Shown one piece after another: positions 8,887 through 16,789 of a stretch of DNA of 64,000 bases (position 1 is the stretch's first letter; every line of letters begins with the position of its first letter). Source of the stretch: Pseudomonas graminis (GTDB lineage: Bacteria; Pseudomonadota; Gammaproteobacteria; Pseudomonadales; Pseudomonadaceae); contig NZ_SOCR01000007.1 in NCBI RefSeq assembly GCF_004364335.1, positions 186,001-250,000 of the forward strand, given 5' to 3'. A program made the position numbers and the translations under genes. The notes beneath the pieces were generated by a model. That model saw only the letters and a list, made by a program, of their open reading frames with translations, searched no databases and was not told the DNA's origin.

Positions 8887-9771
8887 ATGTTCCTGCACAA
8901 TAAACGTCTTCAATACACGGTTCGCGTCGCAGAGCCTAATCCGGGTCTGGCCAATCTGCTCCTTGAGCAGTTCGGTGGCGCCCAGGGCGAGCTGGCTGCG
9001 GCCACTCGGTATTTCACTCAAGCGTTGGCTGAAGAAGATCCAGGTCGCAAGGATCTGTTGCTGGACATCGCTACCGAGGAATTGAGCCACCTCGAGATCA
9101 TCGGCTCGATCATCGTGATGCTCAACAAGGGCGCCAAAGGCAAACTGGCCGAAGGCGTGCAAGCCGAAGGCGAGCTGTACCGTGACATCAACGGTGCCGG
9201 CAACGATTCGCACATCACCAGCCTGCTGTACGGCGGTGGTGCACCGCTGGTCAACTCTGCTGGCGTGCCATGGACTGCAGCCTACATCGACACCATCGGT
9301 GAGCCGACGGCGGACTTCCGCTCAAACATCGCAGCCGAAGCACGGGCCAAGATCGTCTATGAGCGGCTGATGAACGTGACCACCGATCCGGGCATCAAGG
9401 ACGCGCTGGGCTTCCTGATGACCCGTGAAATCGCGCATCAGATTTCCTTCGAGAAAGCGCTGCATTCGATTCAGCCGAACTTCCCCCAAGGCAAGTTGCC
9501 AGGCATGCCCGAGTTCTCCCGGACTTACTTCAGCATGTCCAACGGCGAGCCGAATGTGCGCGGGCCGTGGAACAGCGACGCTGATTTCGACTACGTCGAA
9601 AATCCAAAGCCGGCGGTGGATGGCGGTGACGGTACCGCTTCGGTCACGTTGAGCGAAGACGATTCGGTGACGTTGACCATGATGAAAGAGCGGCTAAAGT
9701 CTGATCTGGAAGCCGACCCTATGACCGGTGCCGACCTTGGGTCAGGTCTGGCTCAGGGCAAAGCTGAGTAA
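8887..9771 (+). CDS. Manganese catalase
   Basis: Non-haem catalase of 294 residues that disproportionates hydrogen peroxide with a dimanganese centre. Ligands expected for the family are visible: Glu35 (GAQGEL), Glu65 and His68 (TEELSHLE), Glu151 (AAEARAK) and His184 (REIAHQISF). The N-terminus MFLHNKRLQYTVRV and the QFGGAQGELAAATRY segment are typical of the KatN/Mn-catalase family. Length is normal for the longer Gram-negative type, with a polar C-terminal tail. Translation should be efficient given the GGGAG site upstream. It stands alone; in Pseudomonas such genes are often part of the general stress response, but no promoter motif was confirmed here. Confidence 0.95.
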   Translation: MFLHNKRLQYTVRVAEPNPGLANLLLEQFGGAQGELAAATRYFTQALAEEDPGRKDLLLDIATEELSHLEIIGSIIVMLNKGAKGKLAEGVQAEGELYRDINGAGNDSHITSLLYGGGAPLVNSAGVPWTAAYIDTIGEPTADFRSNIAAEARAKIVYERLMNVTTDPGIKDALGFLMTREIAHQISFEKALHSIQPNFPQGKLPGMPEFSRTYFSMSNGEPNVRGPWNSDADFDYVENPKPAVDGGDGTASVTLSEDDSVTLTMMKERLKSDLEADPMTGADLGSGLAQGKAE

Positions 9772-9849
9772 GCCCATACGGGCAGGGCCGGTATGTGGCT
9801 GGCTCTGCCGACCGTGTGACCGATACCCCGTACGGCATGGAGATTTTTA

Positions 9850-10056
9850 ATGAGCAGGTTATTGGAAGATTCGACCCTTGATGAAGCCAGCGAGTTGTTC
9901 AACCACGACGCTCCGCTTGACTTCACTTCATGTCTGACGCGCTTCGAAGCAGAAGCGGCTACGCTGGGGCGTGGTTTTAGAACAGCGTTGTTTGTTCAGC
10001 AATTCAAAGCCGGACTCTTGCCCAAATCGGTAAAAGGAGTCGATAGACTTCATTAA
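9850..10056 (+). CDS. Small hypothetical protein
   Basis: Frame of 68 residues preceded by GGAG about 8 bp before the ATG. It is acidic at the start and mixed afterwards, without membrane segments or recognised motifs. It follows the manganese catalase gene on the same strand at 78 bp and ends about 80 bp before a strong terminator, so it could be the last gene of that transcript. No function can be proposed. Confidence 0.5.
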   Translation: MSRLLEDSTLDEASELFNHDAPLDFTSCLTRFEAEAATLGRGFRTALFVQQFKAGLLPKSVKGVDRLH

Positions 10057-10137
10057 GATTTGCGGGACCAGCAGGCGGGCTCACGCACGCTCCAGCGGCG
10101 CCGGATCGTTTCACCACGCTACTGCCTCATCGATTTT

Positions 10138-10161
10138 GCCCGCGAAAGCGGGCTTTTTTTT
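10138..10161 (+). terminator. Rho-independent terminator
   Basis: Perfect hairpin GCCCGC, loop GAAA, GCGGGC (10138-10153) followed directly by eight T residues. It closes the catalase and small-protein transcript. The 170 bp between it and the KaiC-like gene show no other gene and should carry that gene's promoter. Confidence 0.93.
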
Positions 10162-10330
10162 GCCTCTGCGCAGGGGGCGGAATTGGATCCCTGTACAGCG
10201 GTGACACGGCCCGAAATCCGCAACGTTGCGAGGCGCTGGACTGATCCGCGATTACCCGCCAATGTATTGGCCTTCGCGCGTGAGCAATGCGTATTTTCAG
10301 GCCTGATGCACATCAGGAGAGGGAGCAGAT

Positions 10331-11719
10331 TTGAATCAGCTAAAACGCCTTGAAAGCGGGATCAAGGGCTTCGACGCACTGCTCAAAGGAGGCCTTGTTG
10401 CGGGAGCGTCATACATCATTCAAGGACGGCCAGGGTCGGGCAAGACGATCCTCGCCAACCAGCTGGGGTTCAACCACGTCCGCCAAAACGGTCGCGTGCT
10501 GTTCGCAACATTGCTCGCCGAACCTCACGACCGTCTGTTTCATTTCCTCTCGACCCTGAGCTTCTTTGATCGCGGGGCGGTGGGCAAGAGCATCCAGTTT
10601 GTCAGTGCGTTCGACACCCTTGAGAACGACGGTCTGGACGAAGTCGTGAAGTTGCTGCGCCGCGAGATCAGCCGCCAGCATTCCAGCCTGCTGATACTGG
10701 ATGGGCTGCTGAATGCCCGCTCCAGGGCAGAATCCCCTCTGGACACCAAACAGTTCATCTCCGAGCTGCAGGGTCATGCCGCCTTCGCTGGCTGCACGGT
10801 GCTGTTCCTCACCAGTTCGCAACTCGACGACGGCAGTCCCGAGCACACCATGGTCGATGGCGTTATCGAGATGGGCGAAGACATGGTTGGCTCGCGCACG
10901 GTGCGCCGGATCAAGATGCGCAAGACCCGGGGCAGCGGCGCAATCCCGGGCGCCCACGAGTTCGAGATCAACGACCAGGGCATTTCCATCTACCCGCGAC
11001 TGGAATGCATGCTGACCCGCACCGGTGCCATGCCCGAACAACCCGACGCCATGTTGAGCAGTGGCATTGACGGGCTGGACGCGCACATCGGTGGCGGTCT
11101 TGTCCGGTCGTCGGTGACCTTGATCATGGGCCCTTCAGGCGCCGGGAAGACCTCGCTGGGCATTCAGTTTCTGAGCGGCTGCACGGCGCAGGAGCCCGGG
11201 CTGTACTTCGGCTTTCATGAGTCACCGCAACGGGCCACGGCCAAAGCGCGCTCTCTCGGAAAAGACTTCGCGGGGCTGCAGGCGTCGGGCGCGTTGCACA
11301 TCGCCTGGACACCGGCCTCGGCAGGTCTGATTGACCGGGTCTGTTACGACTTGCTCGACAGGGTCGAGCGGCTGCAGATCAAGCGTGTGTTCATCGACAG
11401 CCTCAACGCGCTGAGCCGCGCGGCCGCTGATCAGAGCCGGGTCCTGGACGTCTTCGACACCTTGCTCGGCGAACTTCGCGCCCGGGGCGTTACGGTGATG
11501 GCGGCATGGGAGGCGCATCGGTTATTCGACGAGCGCGAGAGCATTCCGGCACCGGAAGTCTCCGGCGTGGTGGATAACCTGCTGCTCGTCCAGTTCGTAC
11601 AGCATCGGACTGAACTTCAACGGCAGGTTTCGATTCTGAAGATCAGAGACAACGCCTATGATCCCTCGCCACTTGAAGTCGTGATGAGCAACGCTGGAAT
11701 CACCATGAAGAAGGTCTGA
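10331..11719 (+). CDS. KaiC-like double RecA-domain ATPase
   Basis: Protein of 462 residues with two tandem RecA/KaiC domains. Walker A motifs are at residues 32-39 (GRPGSGKT) and 267-274 (GPSGAGKT), each preceded by the KaiC-type G-I-x-G-x-D segment. The start is a TTG with a GGAGAGGGAG site 5 bp upstream; no ATG fits. Cyanobacterial KaiC is a clock ATPase and kinase; proteobacterial homologues are mostly linked to stress or signal transduction and usually lack kaiA and kaiB, as here. The next gene encodes a single-domain response regulator, so a phosphorelay or ATPase output onto that regulator is plausible but unproven. Confidence 0.88.
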   Translation: MNQLKRLESGIKGFDALLKGGLVAGASYIIQGRPGSGKTILANQLGFNHVRQNGRVLFATLLAEPHDRLFHFLSTLSFFDRGAVGKSIQFVSAFDTLENDGLDEVVKLLRREISRQHSSLLILDGLLNARSRAESPLDTKQFISELQGHAAFAGCTVLFLTSSQLDDGSPEHTMVDGVIEMGEDMVGSRTVRRIKMRKTRGSGAIPGAHEFEINDQGISIYPRLECMLTRTGAMPEQPDAMLSSGIDGLDAHIGGGLVRSSVTLIMGPSGAGKTSLGIQFLSGCTAQEPGLYFGFHESPQRATAKARSLGKDFAGLQASGALHIAWTPASAGLIDRVCYDLLDRVERLQIKRVFIDSLNALSRAAADQSRVLDVFDTLLGELRARGVTVMAAWEAHRLFDERESIPAPEVSGVVDNLLLVQFVQHRTELQRQVSILKIRDNAYDPSPLEVVMSNAGITMKKV

Positions 11720-11811
11720 GATATGCGATTCGCAACGTGGAGGTGGCCAGAGCCAGTGAGTTGCCTGATCAGCCGGCCGACCTTCGCGACATCGTGGGAA
11801 GTGACCCACTG

Positions 11812-12177
11812 ATGCCGACCATTCTGATCATCGATGATGAATACCTGATTGCCGATATCCTCAGCTTCGCACTGGAGGATGAGGGATTCCAGACGGTCGT
11901 GGCCGGGAGTGGACGCAAGGCGCTTGAGATTCTGGACCGCGAGCGCCCCGACCTGATCATCACCGACTTCATGATGCCCGGCATGACCGGTCTGGAGCTC
12001 GCCGAGACGGTCAAGTCTCGGGAGGTGCACATGTCGACGCCCATCATGCTCATGAGTGGCGCGCAAGCCTATATGGGGGAGGAGCGGCCGGATCTTTTTG
12101 ATGAAGTGATCGAGAAGCCCTTTGATATCGACAACGTCATCGACAAAATTCGCGCTCTGTTTCAAGCCCGCCAATAA
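11812..12177 (+). CDS. Single-domain response regulator next to the KaiC-like gene
   Basis: CheY-type receiver of 121 residues without an output domain. The acidic pair Asp8/Asp9, the phospho-acceptor Asp52 (IITDFMMPG), Ser in LMSGA and Lys in VIEKPFD are all present. The ATG at 11812 is preceded by GGGAAG and begins right at the first beta strand. A GTG at 11737 would add 25 unrelated residues. It is 92 bp behind the KaiC-like gene and probably in the same transcript. No histidine kinase is encoded nearby, so the phosphodonor is unknown. Confidence 0.9.
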   Translation: MPTILIIDDEYLIADILSFALEDEGFQTVVAGSGRKALEILDRERPDLIITDFMMPGMTGLELAETVKSREVHMSTPIMLMSGAQAYMGEERPDLFDEVIEKPFDIDNVIDKIRALFQARQ

Positions 12178-12277
12178 GCCCGCCGGTAAGGTTATCCCGA
12201 TCCATCGTTCATTACTGTTGAACGAATCGATTCAGCCTCGGGTCGATACTGATAACGCTTACGAGATGGGCAGTGCA

Positions 12278-12619
12278 ATGAATACCTGGTACAGCAAATC
12301 GTTGGGCGAAGGCACCGTTGTCTATCGCCGCCTGCGGGCATTGAACGAACTTCGTCATCAAGTGTGTCCCGACGTGTCATGCCCCTATTCGCTGTACATG
12401 GACGCCGTCAGCGCGGAAACCATTGTGCTGTTCGACCCCGAGCAGGTTGTGCTGGCCAGCGCCTTTGGCGCCTTGCCTTGCGGGCAACCCCAGGTCAACG
12501 GAGTTCGCCTCATCGATCTTGAATACCGCCCTCTGCCTGTCACTTTGCAAAGTGCGCAAATATTCAGCGCTCCACGTCGCCACACGCCACCCGGTTTCTA
12601 CGCTGAATACCGTGCGTAA
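12278..12619 (+). CDS. Hypothetical protein behind the KaiC-like module
   Basis: Frame of 113 residues beginning MNTWYSKSLGEG; alternative in-frame starts lie at 12266 and 12122, the latter running through the receiver gene. It contains a VCPDVSCPYSLYMD segment with two cysteines and no membrane segment. No family was recognised. It is the third gene on this strand behind the KaiC-like ATPase and has the codon use of the neighbours, which supports it being coding. Confidence 0.55.
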   Translation: MNTWYSKSLGEGTVVYRRLRALNELRHQVCPDVSCPYSLYMDAVSAETIVLFDPEQVVLASAFGALPCGQPQVNGVRLIDLEYRPLPVTLQSAQIFSAPRRHTPPGFYAEYRA

Positions 12620-12717
12620 TGAACCATCCCCTTGAATATTGCAGCTGACAACAGATTAAGCAGATTTCAACCTCGGTGGCTCCGCTCTTTGTCAGTACTG
12701 TCCGCAGGAGAATCATA

Positions 12718-12891
12718 ATGGCCGTGGCCGTCGTCAGACTGGAAGGTGAAGACATCCCCCTCGAACATCGGCAGTCGGGTACCACCGTCCTCTTTCGCGT
12801 CAAAAACGATGAGGGCGCTGTACTGTACTTTGAAGATGAAGTTGAAGCGGCGAAGTCGGCCGTTGAACTGAGCAACGCCGAGCAATCCTGA
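12718..12891 (+). CDS. Small acidic hypothetical protein
   Basis: Frame of 57 residues with a very good ribosome-binding site (GCAGGAG, 7 bp before ATG). The product is acidic and has no hydrophobic stretch. It is the last gene of the group that starts with the KaiC-like ATPase and ends 35 bp before a convergent hydrolase gene. Function unknown. Confidence 0.6.
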   Translation: MAVAVVRLEGEDIPLEHRQSGTTVLFRVKNDEGAVLYFEDEVEAAKSAVELSNAEQS

Positions 12892-12926
12892 ATAACCTGG
12901 ATTATCAGGAGCGGGGTGAGTTGTAT

Positions 12927-13817
12927 TTAGTGGTTGTAGAGGAGGCTTATTATCGCGTCGGCAAACTCTGCCGGAGCTTCTTGCGGCACGTTGTGACCCA
13001 CGCCCTCTATCACCTGCCGCCGTACCTTCCCTGCAAAGCCGCGCACTGCCGTGCTGCCATCGCGTTTTGATGAGACGCCATCGTCTGCTCCCGCCAGAAT
13101 GACCGTCGGTACTGTAATCGACGGCTTCTGCGCAAGCCGCTCCTGGATAACCGCATAGTCGGGGTCGCCCGCCACCAGCCCGTAGCGATGGCGGTACGAG
13201 TGCGTGACCACGTCGACGAAGTCAGGATTCTCGAACGCCTGGGCCGTGTCAGCGAACGTGGACTCGGCAAATGGCCATGTCGGCGACCAGAGCTTCCAGA
13301 GCAAACGGCAAAACTCACCCCGATTGGCCGCAAGGCCCGCGCGCCCGCGCTCCCCGTGAAGGTAATACTGATACCACAGGCGTCGCTCTGTTTCCGGCGA
13401 AGCCGGCGTATTGGCAGCAGCGATGTCCTGAATGTTGTAGCCAGGGTCGCAACTGACCAGCCCGGTCACTCGCTCCGGCCAAAGCGCAGCCACCACACAC
13501 GCGGCGCGTCCGCCCCAGTCGTAACCGGCGAGAATGGCGTGAGGAATATTCAAGGCGTCCAGCAGTGCCAGCAGATCCGCGCCCAGTGCTGCCTGTTCGC
13601 CCGAGCGGGGCGTGGCTGAATCTATAAAGCGGGTAGGGCCGTATCCCCTCAGGTAAGGCACGATGCATCTGCAGCCAGCCTGAACAAGTCGCGCCGCCAC
13701 GTCGTCATAGGCGTGGATGTCATAGGGAAATCCGTGAAGTAATAGAACAACAGGGCCGTCGTCCGGGCCGACGTCGCGGTATGAAACATTCAGCACGCCG
13801 GCAACGATGTTCTTCAT
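12927..13817 (-). CDS. Alpha/beta hydrolase, epoxide hydrolase or haloalkane dehalogenase-like
   Basis: Soluble hydrolase of 296 residues. The oxyanion motif HGFPYD lies near residue 28 and the nucleophile elbow reads GYDWGG with Asp100, so the nucleophile is aspartate rather than serine. That is the signature of epoxide hydrolases, haloalkane and fluoroacetate dehalogenases. The catalytic histidine is in GVGHNVPQEAP near the C-terminus, and ILAGADDGV holds the acid. The substrate cannot be predicted. The gene stands alone between the convergent small gene and the MvaT-like gene, on the same strand as the latter. Confidence 0.88.
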   Translation of the reverse strand: MKNIVAGVLNVSYRDVGPDDGPVVLLLHGFPYDIHAYDDVAARLVQAGCRCIVPYLRGYGPTRFIDSATPRSGEQAALGADLLALLDALNIPHAILAGYDWGGRAACVVAALWPERVTGLVSCDPGYNIQDIAAANTPASPETERRLWYQYYLHGERGRAGLAANRGEFCRLLWKLWSPTWPFAESTFADTAQAFENPDFVDVVTHSYRHRYGLVAGDPDYAVIQERLAQKPSITVPTVILAGADDGVSSKRDGSTAVRGFAGKVRRQVIEGVGHNVPQEAPAEFADAIISLLYNH

Positions 13818-14030
13818 GGGATGACTCCGACAGACAAGTAGAAGCGAAGCCCTGAAAAAATGCCGGGCTGACGTATGGCGGTAGGGCTTTTAAGAGACTG
13901 AAATGTGGGGCGGGCCGTTGCAACCCTGCTCGGAGGTATCGATCGAATCACCGATGCAGCGCAAAGGGCGCATGCATCGGGTGATAACAATGGGGCGGCA
14001 CTTAATGCCCTGTCCCCATTGCCTGGCCGA

Positions 14031-14399
14031 TCAGGAAACCCAGGATTCGACAGTGTCGGAACCGTGTTCGGCTTTCCATTCTTTCAAGGTTTTGTGATTG
14101 CCGCCTTTGGTTTCAACGACTTCACCGGTGTGCGGGTTTTTGTAGACTTTGACGGCGCGGGCTTTGCGAGTGGTCTTCTCGGGGGCGCTGGCGTTCTTGC
14201 CCTGTTTGGATCCGGTAGGGTGATCCAGAATCGAAATAATATCTTTAAGGCTCTTATTGTATTCGCCCAGCAGCGTACGCAATTTGCCTTCGAATTCGAT
14301 TTCCTGTTCCAGGCCTTTATCGCCTTTCATAGCCTCAAGGGCAGCGAGCTGATCGGCAAGGTGACGTTCGAGTTGGCGGTATTCGGCAAGTTTAGACAT
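14031..14399 (-). CDS. MvaT/MvaU-family H-NS-like xenogeneic silencer
   Basis: DNA-binding nucleoid protein of 122 residues that silences AT-rich, mostly acquired DNA. The N-terminal half is a coiled-coil oligomerisation region (EYRQLERHLADQ to EYNKSLKDIISIL), then a charged linker, then the C-terminal module YKNPHTGEVVETKGGNHKTL whose KGGN loop enters the minor groove. The start MSKLAEYRQLE has GGAG 7 bp upstream; an in-frame upstream ATG at 14447 lacks family similarity. It lies directly beside a tyrosine recombinase and near a KfrA-like gene, which raises the question whether it is one of the core MvaT/MvaU copies or an element-borne one. Confidence 0.9.
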   Translation of the reverse strand: MSKLAEYRQLERHLADQLAALEAMKGDKGLEQEIEFEGKLRTLLGEYNKSLKDIISILDHPTGSKQGKNASAPEKTTRKARAVKVYKNPHTGEVVETKGGNHKTLKEWKAEHGSDTVESWVS

Positions 14400-14603
14400 T
14401 GGAACTCCATGTTTCGGTTTGTTGATACTGACGTGCGGCGTTAGCACTGGCGAACATTGGAGCGCACGGTGATTACTGGTGTAACCGCGGACACTGTAGT
14501 GCGAGTGGGTGCATGGATGCCAGTACTAACAGCAAACTTTTCTGCCTTGCGTGCAAGGCGATCCGTGCATACGACGCCGGCCGCTTTAAAACTTGCGCGG
14601 CGG

Positions 14604-15569
14604 TCAGGTGTCGGTCAGCGCTGCAGGCTGTATGGCCGGGTTCAACGCAGGTTTCAATGCCAGGCCACCAAACGAGGTGGTCGGGTCTACATAACGCAGC
14701 GCCGATTTAATGTCTTTCCAGCCGACGTAATTCATCAGACTTTTAATATCCCAACCGTTGCCGGACGCCCACGTTGCAAATCCCCGGCGCATCGAGTGGC
14801 TGCTGTACAGGTCATCAGGCAACCCGGCGTCTTTAAAGATGCGTCGCAACATCGGCACCAGGCTGTGGGCGTTGATGGCCTCCATGGACAGGTTGCCCCA
14901 GCGGTCTATCCGGCGAAACACCGGTCCGTGGGTCAGGCCGGCCACGGTGATCCAGTTGATGTAGGCATTAACGGGGCAGAGCGTCTTCAGCGCCGGCGTG
15001 CGAAACGTGGTGCCCTCATGCTGGCGATCGCCTTTGGTGTACGGCAGATAAAAGCTGATGCCTTCGCCGGCCTGGGCCTGGGTGTTGCCGATGTCCAGTC
15101 TGGCCAGCTCGTCGCCCCGGAACCCGCGCCAGAAGCCGATCAGCACCAGAGCGATCGAGCGTCGGTGACGCATCAGTGTCTTGTGGTCGCCGCGCTGCCA
15201 GGCGGCATTGGCTTCGTTCTCCAGCCATGCCACCGCTTGCTCCAGATGACGCAGGAGCAACGGCGCCGCCTGTTTAGCCTGCGCCGGGTGGACGACGCGA
15301 ATGCCCTTGAGCAGTTGCCGCACGGTGGGCGTTTTGGTCGGGTCCGGGAACCCCTGGGTGACATGCCACTGGGCCAGAGCTGCCAGACGCTGCTTCAGTG
15401 TACTGATGGCGTGCTTGTCAGCGTACTCGGCGAGGTAGCGCACGATACCGTCGCCCGTCGTGGGCAAGTAACCGCCCCAGACCACTTCGAAATGCTCGAT
15501 CGCCGCCCGATAGCTGCGGCGCGTGTTGGCGCGGGTGCCTGCTGACAGGTACCGATCTGCCTTCTCCAT
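14604..15569 (-). CDS. Tyrosine recombinase (phage integrase family)
   Basis: Site-specific recombinase of 321 residues. An N-terminal core-binding domain (about residues 10-100) precedes a complete catalytic domain: Arg151 (GFRGDEL), Lys179 (YTKG), His258 and Arg261 (HSMRRG), Trp284 (VGWKD) and nucleophile Tyr293 (LRYVD). The start ATG at 15569 is preceded by GAGG; the reading frame stays open further upstream but crosses the promoter region shared with the KfrA-like gene. It is divergent from that gene across a nested palindrome, an arrangement suggesting common control. It lacks the arm-binding domain of lambda-type integrases. Confidence 0.92.
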   Translation of the reverse strand: MEKADRYLSAGTRANTRRSYRAAIEHFEVVWGGYLPTTGDGIVRYLAEYADKHAISTLKQRLAALAQWHVTQGFPDPTKTPTVRQLLKGIRVVHPAQAKQAAPLLLRHLEQAVAWLENEANAAWQRGDHKTLMRHRRSIALVLIGFWRGFRGDELARLDIGNTQAQAGEGISFYLPYTKGDRQHEGTTFRTPALKTLCPVNAYINWITVAGLTHGPVFRRIDRWGNLSMEAINAHSLVPMLRRIFKDAGLPDDLYSSHSMRRGFATWASGNGWDIKSLMNYVGWKDIKSALRYVDPTTSFGGLALKPALNPAIQPAALTDT

Positions 15570-15695
15570 ACATACCTCAATCGGCGTGACACGGGCGATT
15601 TGTGGGCTTTGATCGCCGCTCAGCCGGCTGAAAAGCGATAAAGCACTATTATCGGCTGCTGGTAGAAACATTTCCACATAACATTTTAGCTGGTA

Positions 15696-15733
15696 TCGTA
15701 CCCTGTAATAACGTGTTACGTAACACGGTACGA
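15696..15733. promoter_or_regulatory. Nested palindrome, putative KfrA-type operator
   Basis: In the divergent promoter region lies a perfect 16-bp palindrome CGTGTTACGTAACACG (15712-15727). It overlaps a larger imperfect inverted repeat whose arms TCGTACCCTGT (15696-15706) and ACACGGTACGA (15723-15733) match in 10 of 11 positions. The structure lies 17 bp before the KfrA-like start, right for autorepression. The function is inferred from position. Confidence 0.7.
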
Positions 15734-15749
15734 AATCGTAGGAGACGGC

Positions 15750-16757
15750 ATGGCACGCGGAGGCATCAATAAGGCGGTGGTAGAGCGCGCCCGAAAAGCG
15801 TTGTTGAGCAAGGGCGCTTACCCGAGCATCGACGCCGTGCGCGTGGAACTGGGCAATACGGGCTCGAAAACCACCATCGCCCGCTATCTGAAAGAGCTGG
15901 ACGCCCAGGCGCCGGCCGAAACGTCGTCTCGGGCGCGCATGGGTGAAGAGCTCAAAGCATTGGTTGAGGGTTTGCTTGATCGACTGACGGAGGAGGGCGC
16001 AGCGGTCGTCGCCCAGGCGCAAGCTGACTTCGATCGCCAGCGAGAAGCGGCAGAAGCCCGGCTGGAAGCCCTTGAGTCGGAGCTGAAATCAGCCCGGCAT
16101 CAGTGCGAATCCCAGCACGCCGCGCTCACCGAACAGAGCGCCCGACTGCAAACCACCCACTCCTCCTGGCAGTCGGAACTGACGCGCAATGCCGGTCTGA
16201 GCCAGCAGTGCCAGGACCTTGAGCGGCGCGTGCAGGACAAAGACCTGCAAATCCAGTCCCTCGAAGAAAAGCATGTGCACGCCCGCGCGGCACTGGAGCA
16301 TTACCGTGAGGCCATCAAGGAGCAGCGCGAGCAGGATCAGCGTCGCCACGAAGCCCAGCTTCAGCAGATCCAGCTCGAGCAGCGAAAACTTCAAGAGACG
16401 CTGGTGATCAAGCAGGATGAATCAACACGGCTAAACCGCGACAACGAGCGCCTGCTCGGCGAGATGCGTCAACAGGCCCGGGCGTTGGCAGATCAGCAAG
16501 ACCAGGCGCAGCGCCTCGCCTCGGAACTTCGCACCGCCCAGATGTACACCGCGAAAGCCGATGGCGCCCGCGAGCAACTGCAAGAGCAGCTGGCGGCTGT
16601 AAAAGCGGAAAGCAAGTCCCTGGCGAAAGCGGTGGCACTGGCCCATGAGCAACTGACGCAAGCCAATCAGCGCGTGGCTGTGTTGAACGAAGACAACGAC
16701 AGCCTGCGTGCTCAGGTGCAGCTCAACATTGCAACAGCGCCGCCGATAGAGACGTAA
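15750..16757 (+). CDS. KfrA-like coiled-coil DNA-binding protein
   Basis: Protein of 335 residues. The first 60 or so residues (MARGGINKAVVERARKALL, then DAVRVELGNTGSKTTIARYL) form the KfrA_N helix-turn-helix domain. The rest, to about residue 325, is a long alpha-helical coiled coil rich in Glu, Gln, Arg and Ala. KfrA proteins are plasmid-borne autorepressors that also act like cytoskeletal or nucleoid factors in plasmid stability; chromosomal homologues in Pseudomonas are poorly studied. An AGGAGA site precedes the ATG. The gene shares its control region with the recombinase and ends 32 bp before a c-di-GMP enzyme gene, with which it may be co-transcribed. Confidence 0.88.
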   Translation: MARGGINKAVVERARKALLSKGAYPSIDAVRVELGNTGSKTTIARYLKELDAQAPAETSSRARMGEELKALVEGLLDRLTEEGAAVVAQAQADFDRQREAAEARLEALESELKSARHQCESQHAALTEQSARLQTTHSSWQSELTRNAGLSQQCQDLERRVQDKDLQIQSLEEKHVHARAALEHYREAIKEQREQDQRRHEAQLQQIQLEQRKLQETLVIKQDESTRLNRDNERLLGEMRQQARALADQQDQAQRLASELRTAQMYTAKADGAREQLQEQLAAVKAESKSLAKAVALAHEQLTQANQRVAVLNEDNDSLRAQVQLNIATAPPIET

Positions 16758-16789
16758 GCGACCCACCGGTCTTCAGCTTGCGGAAAGCC

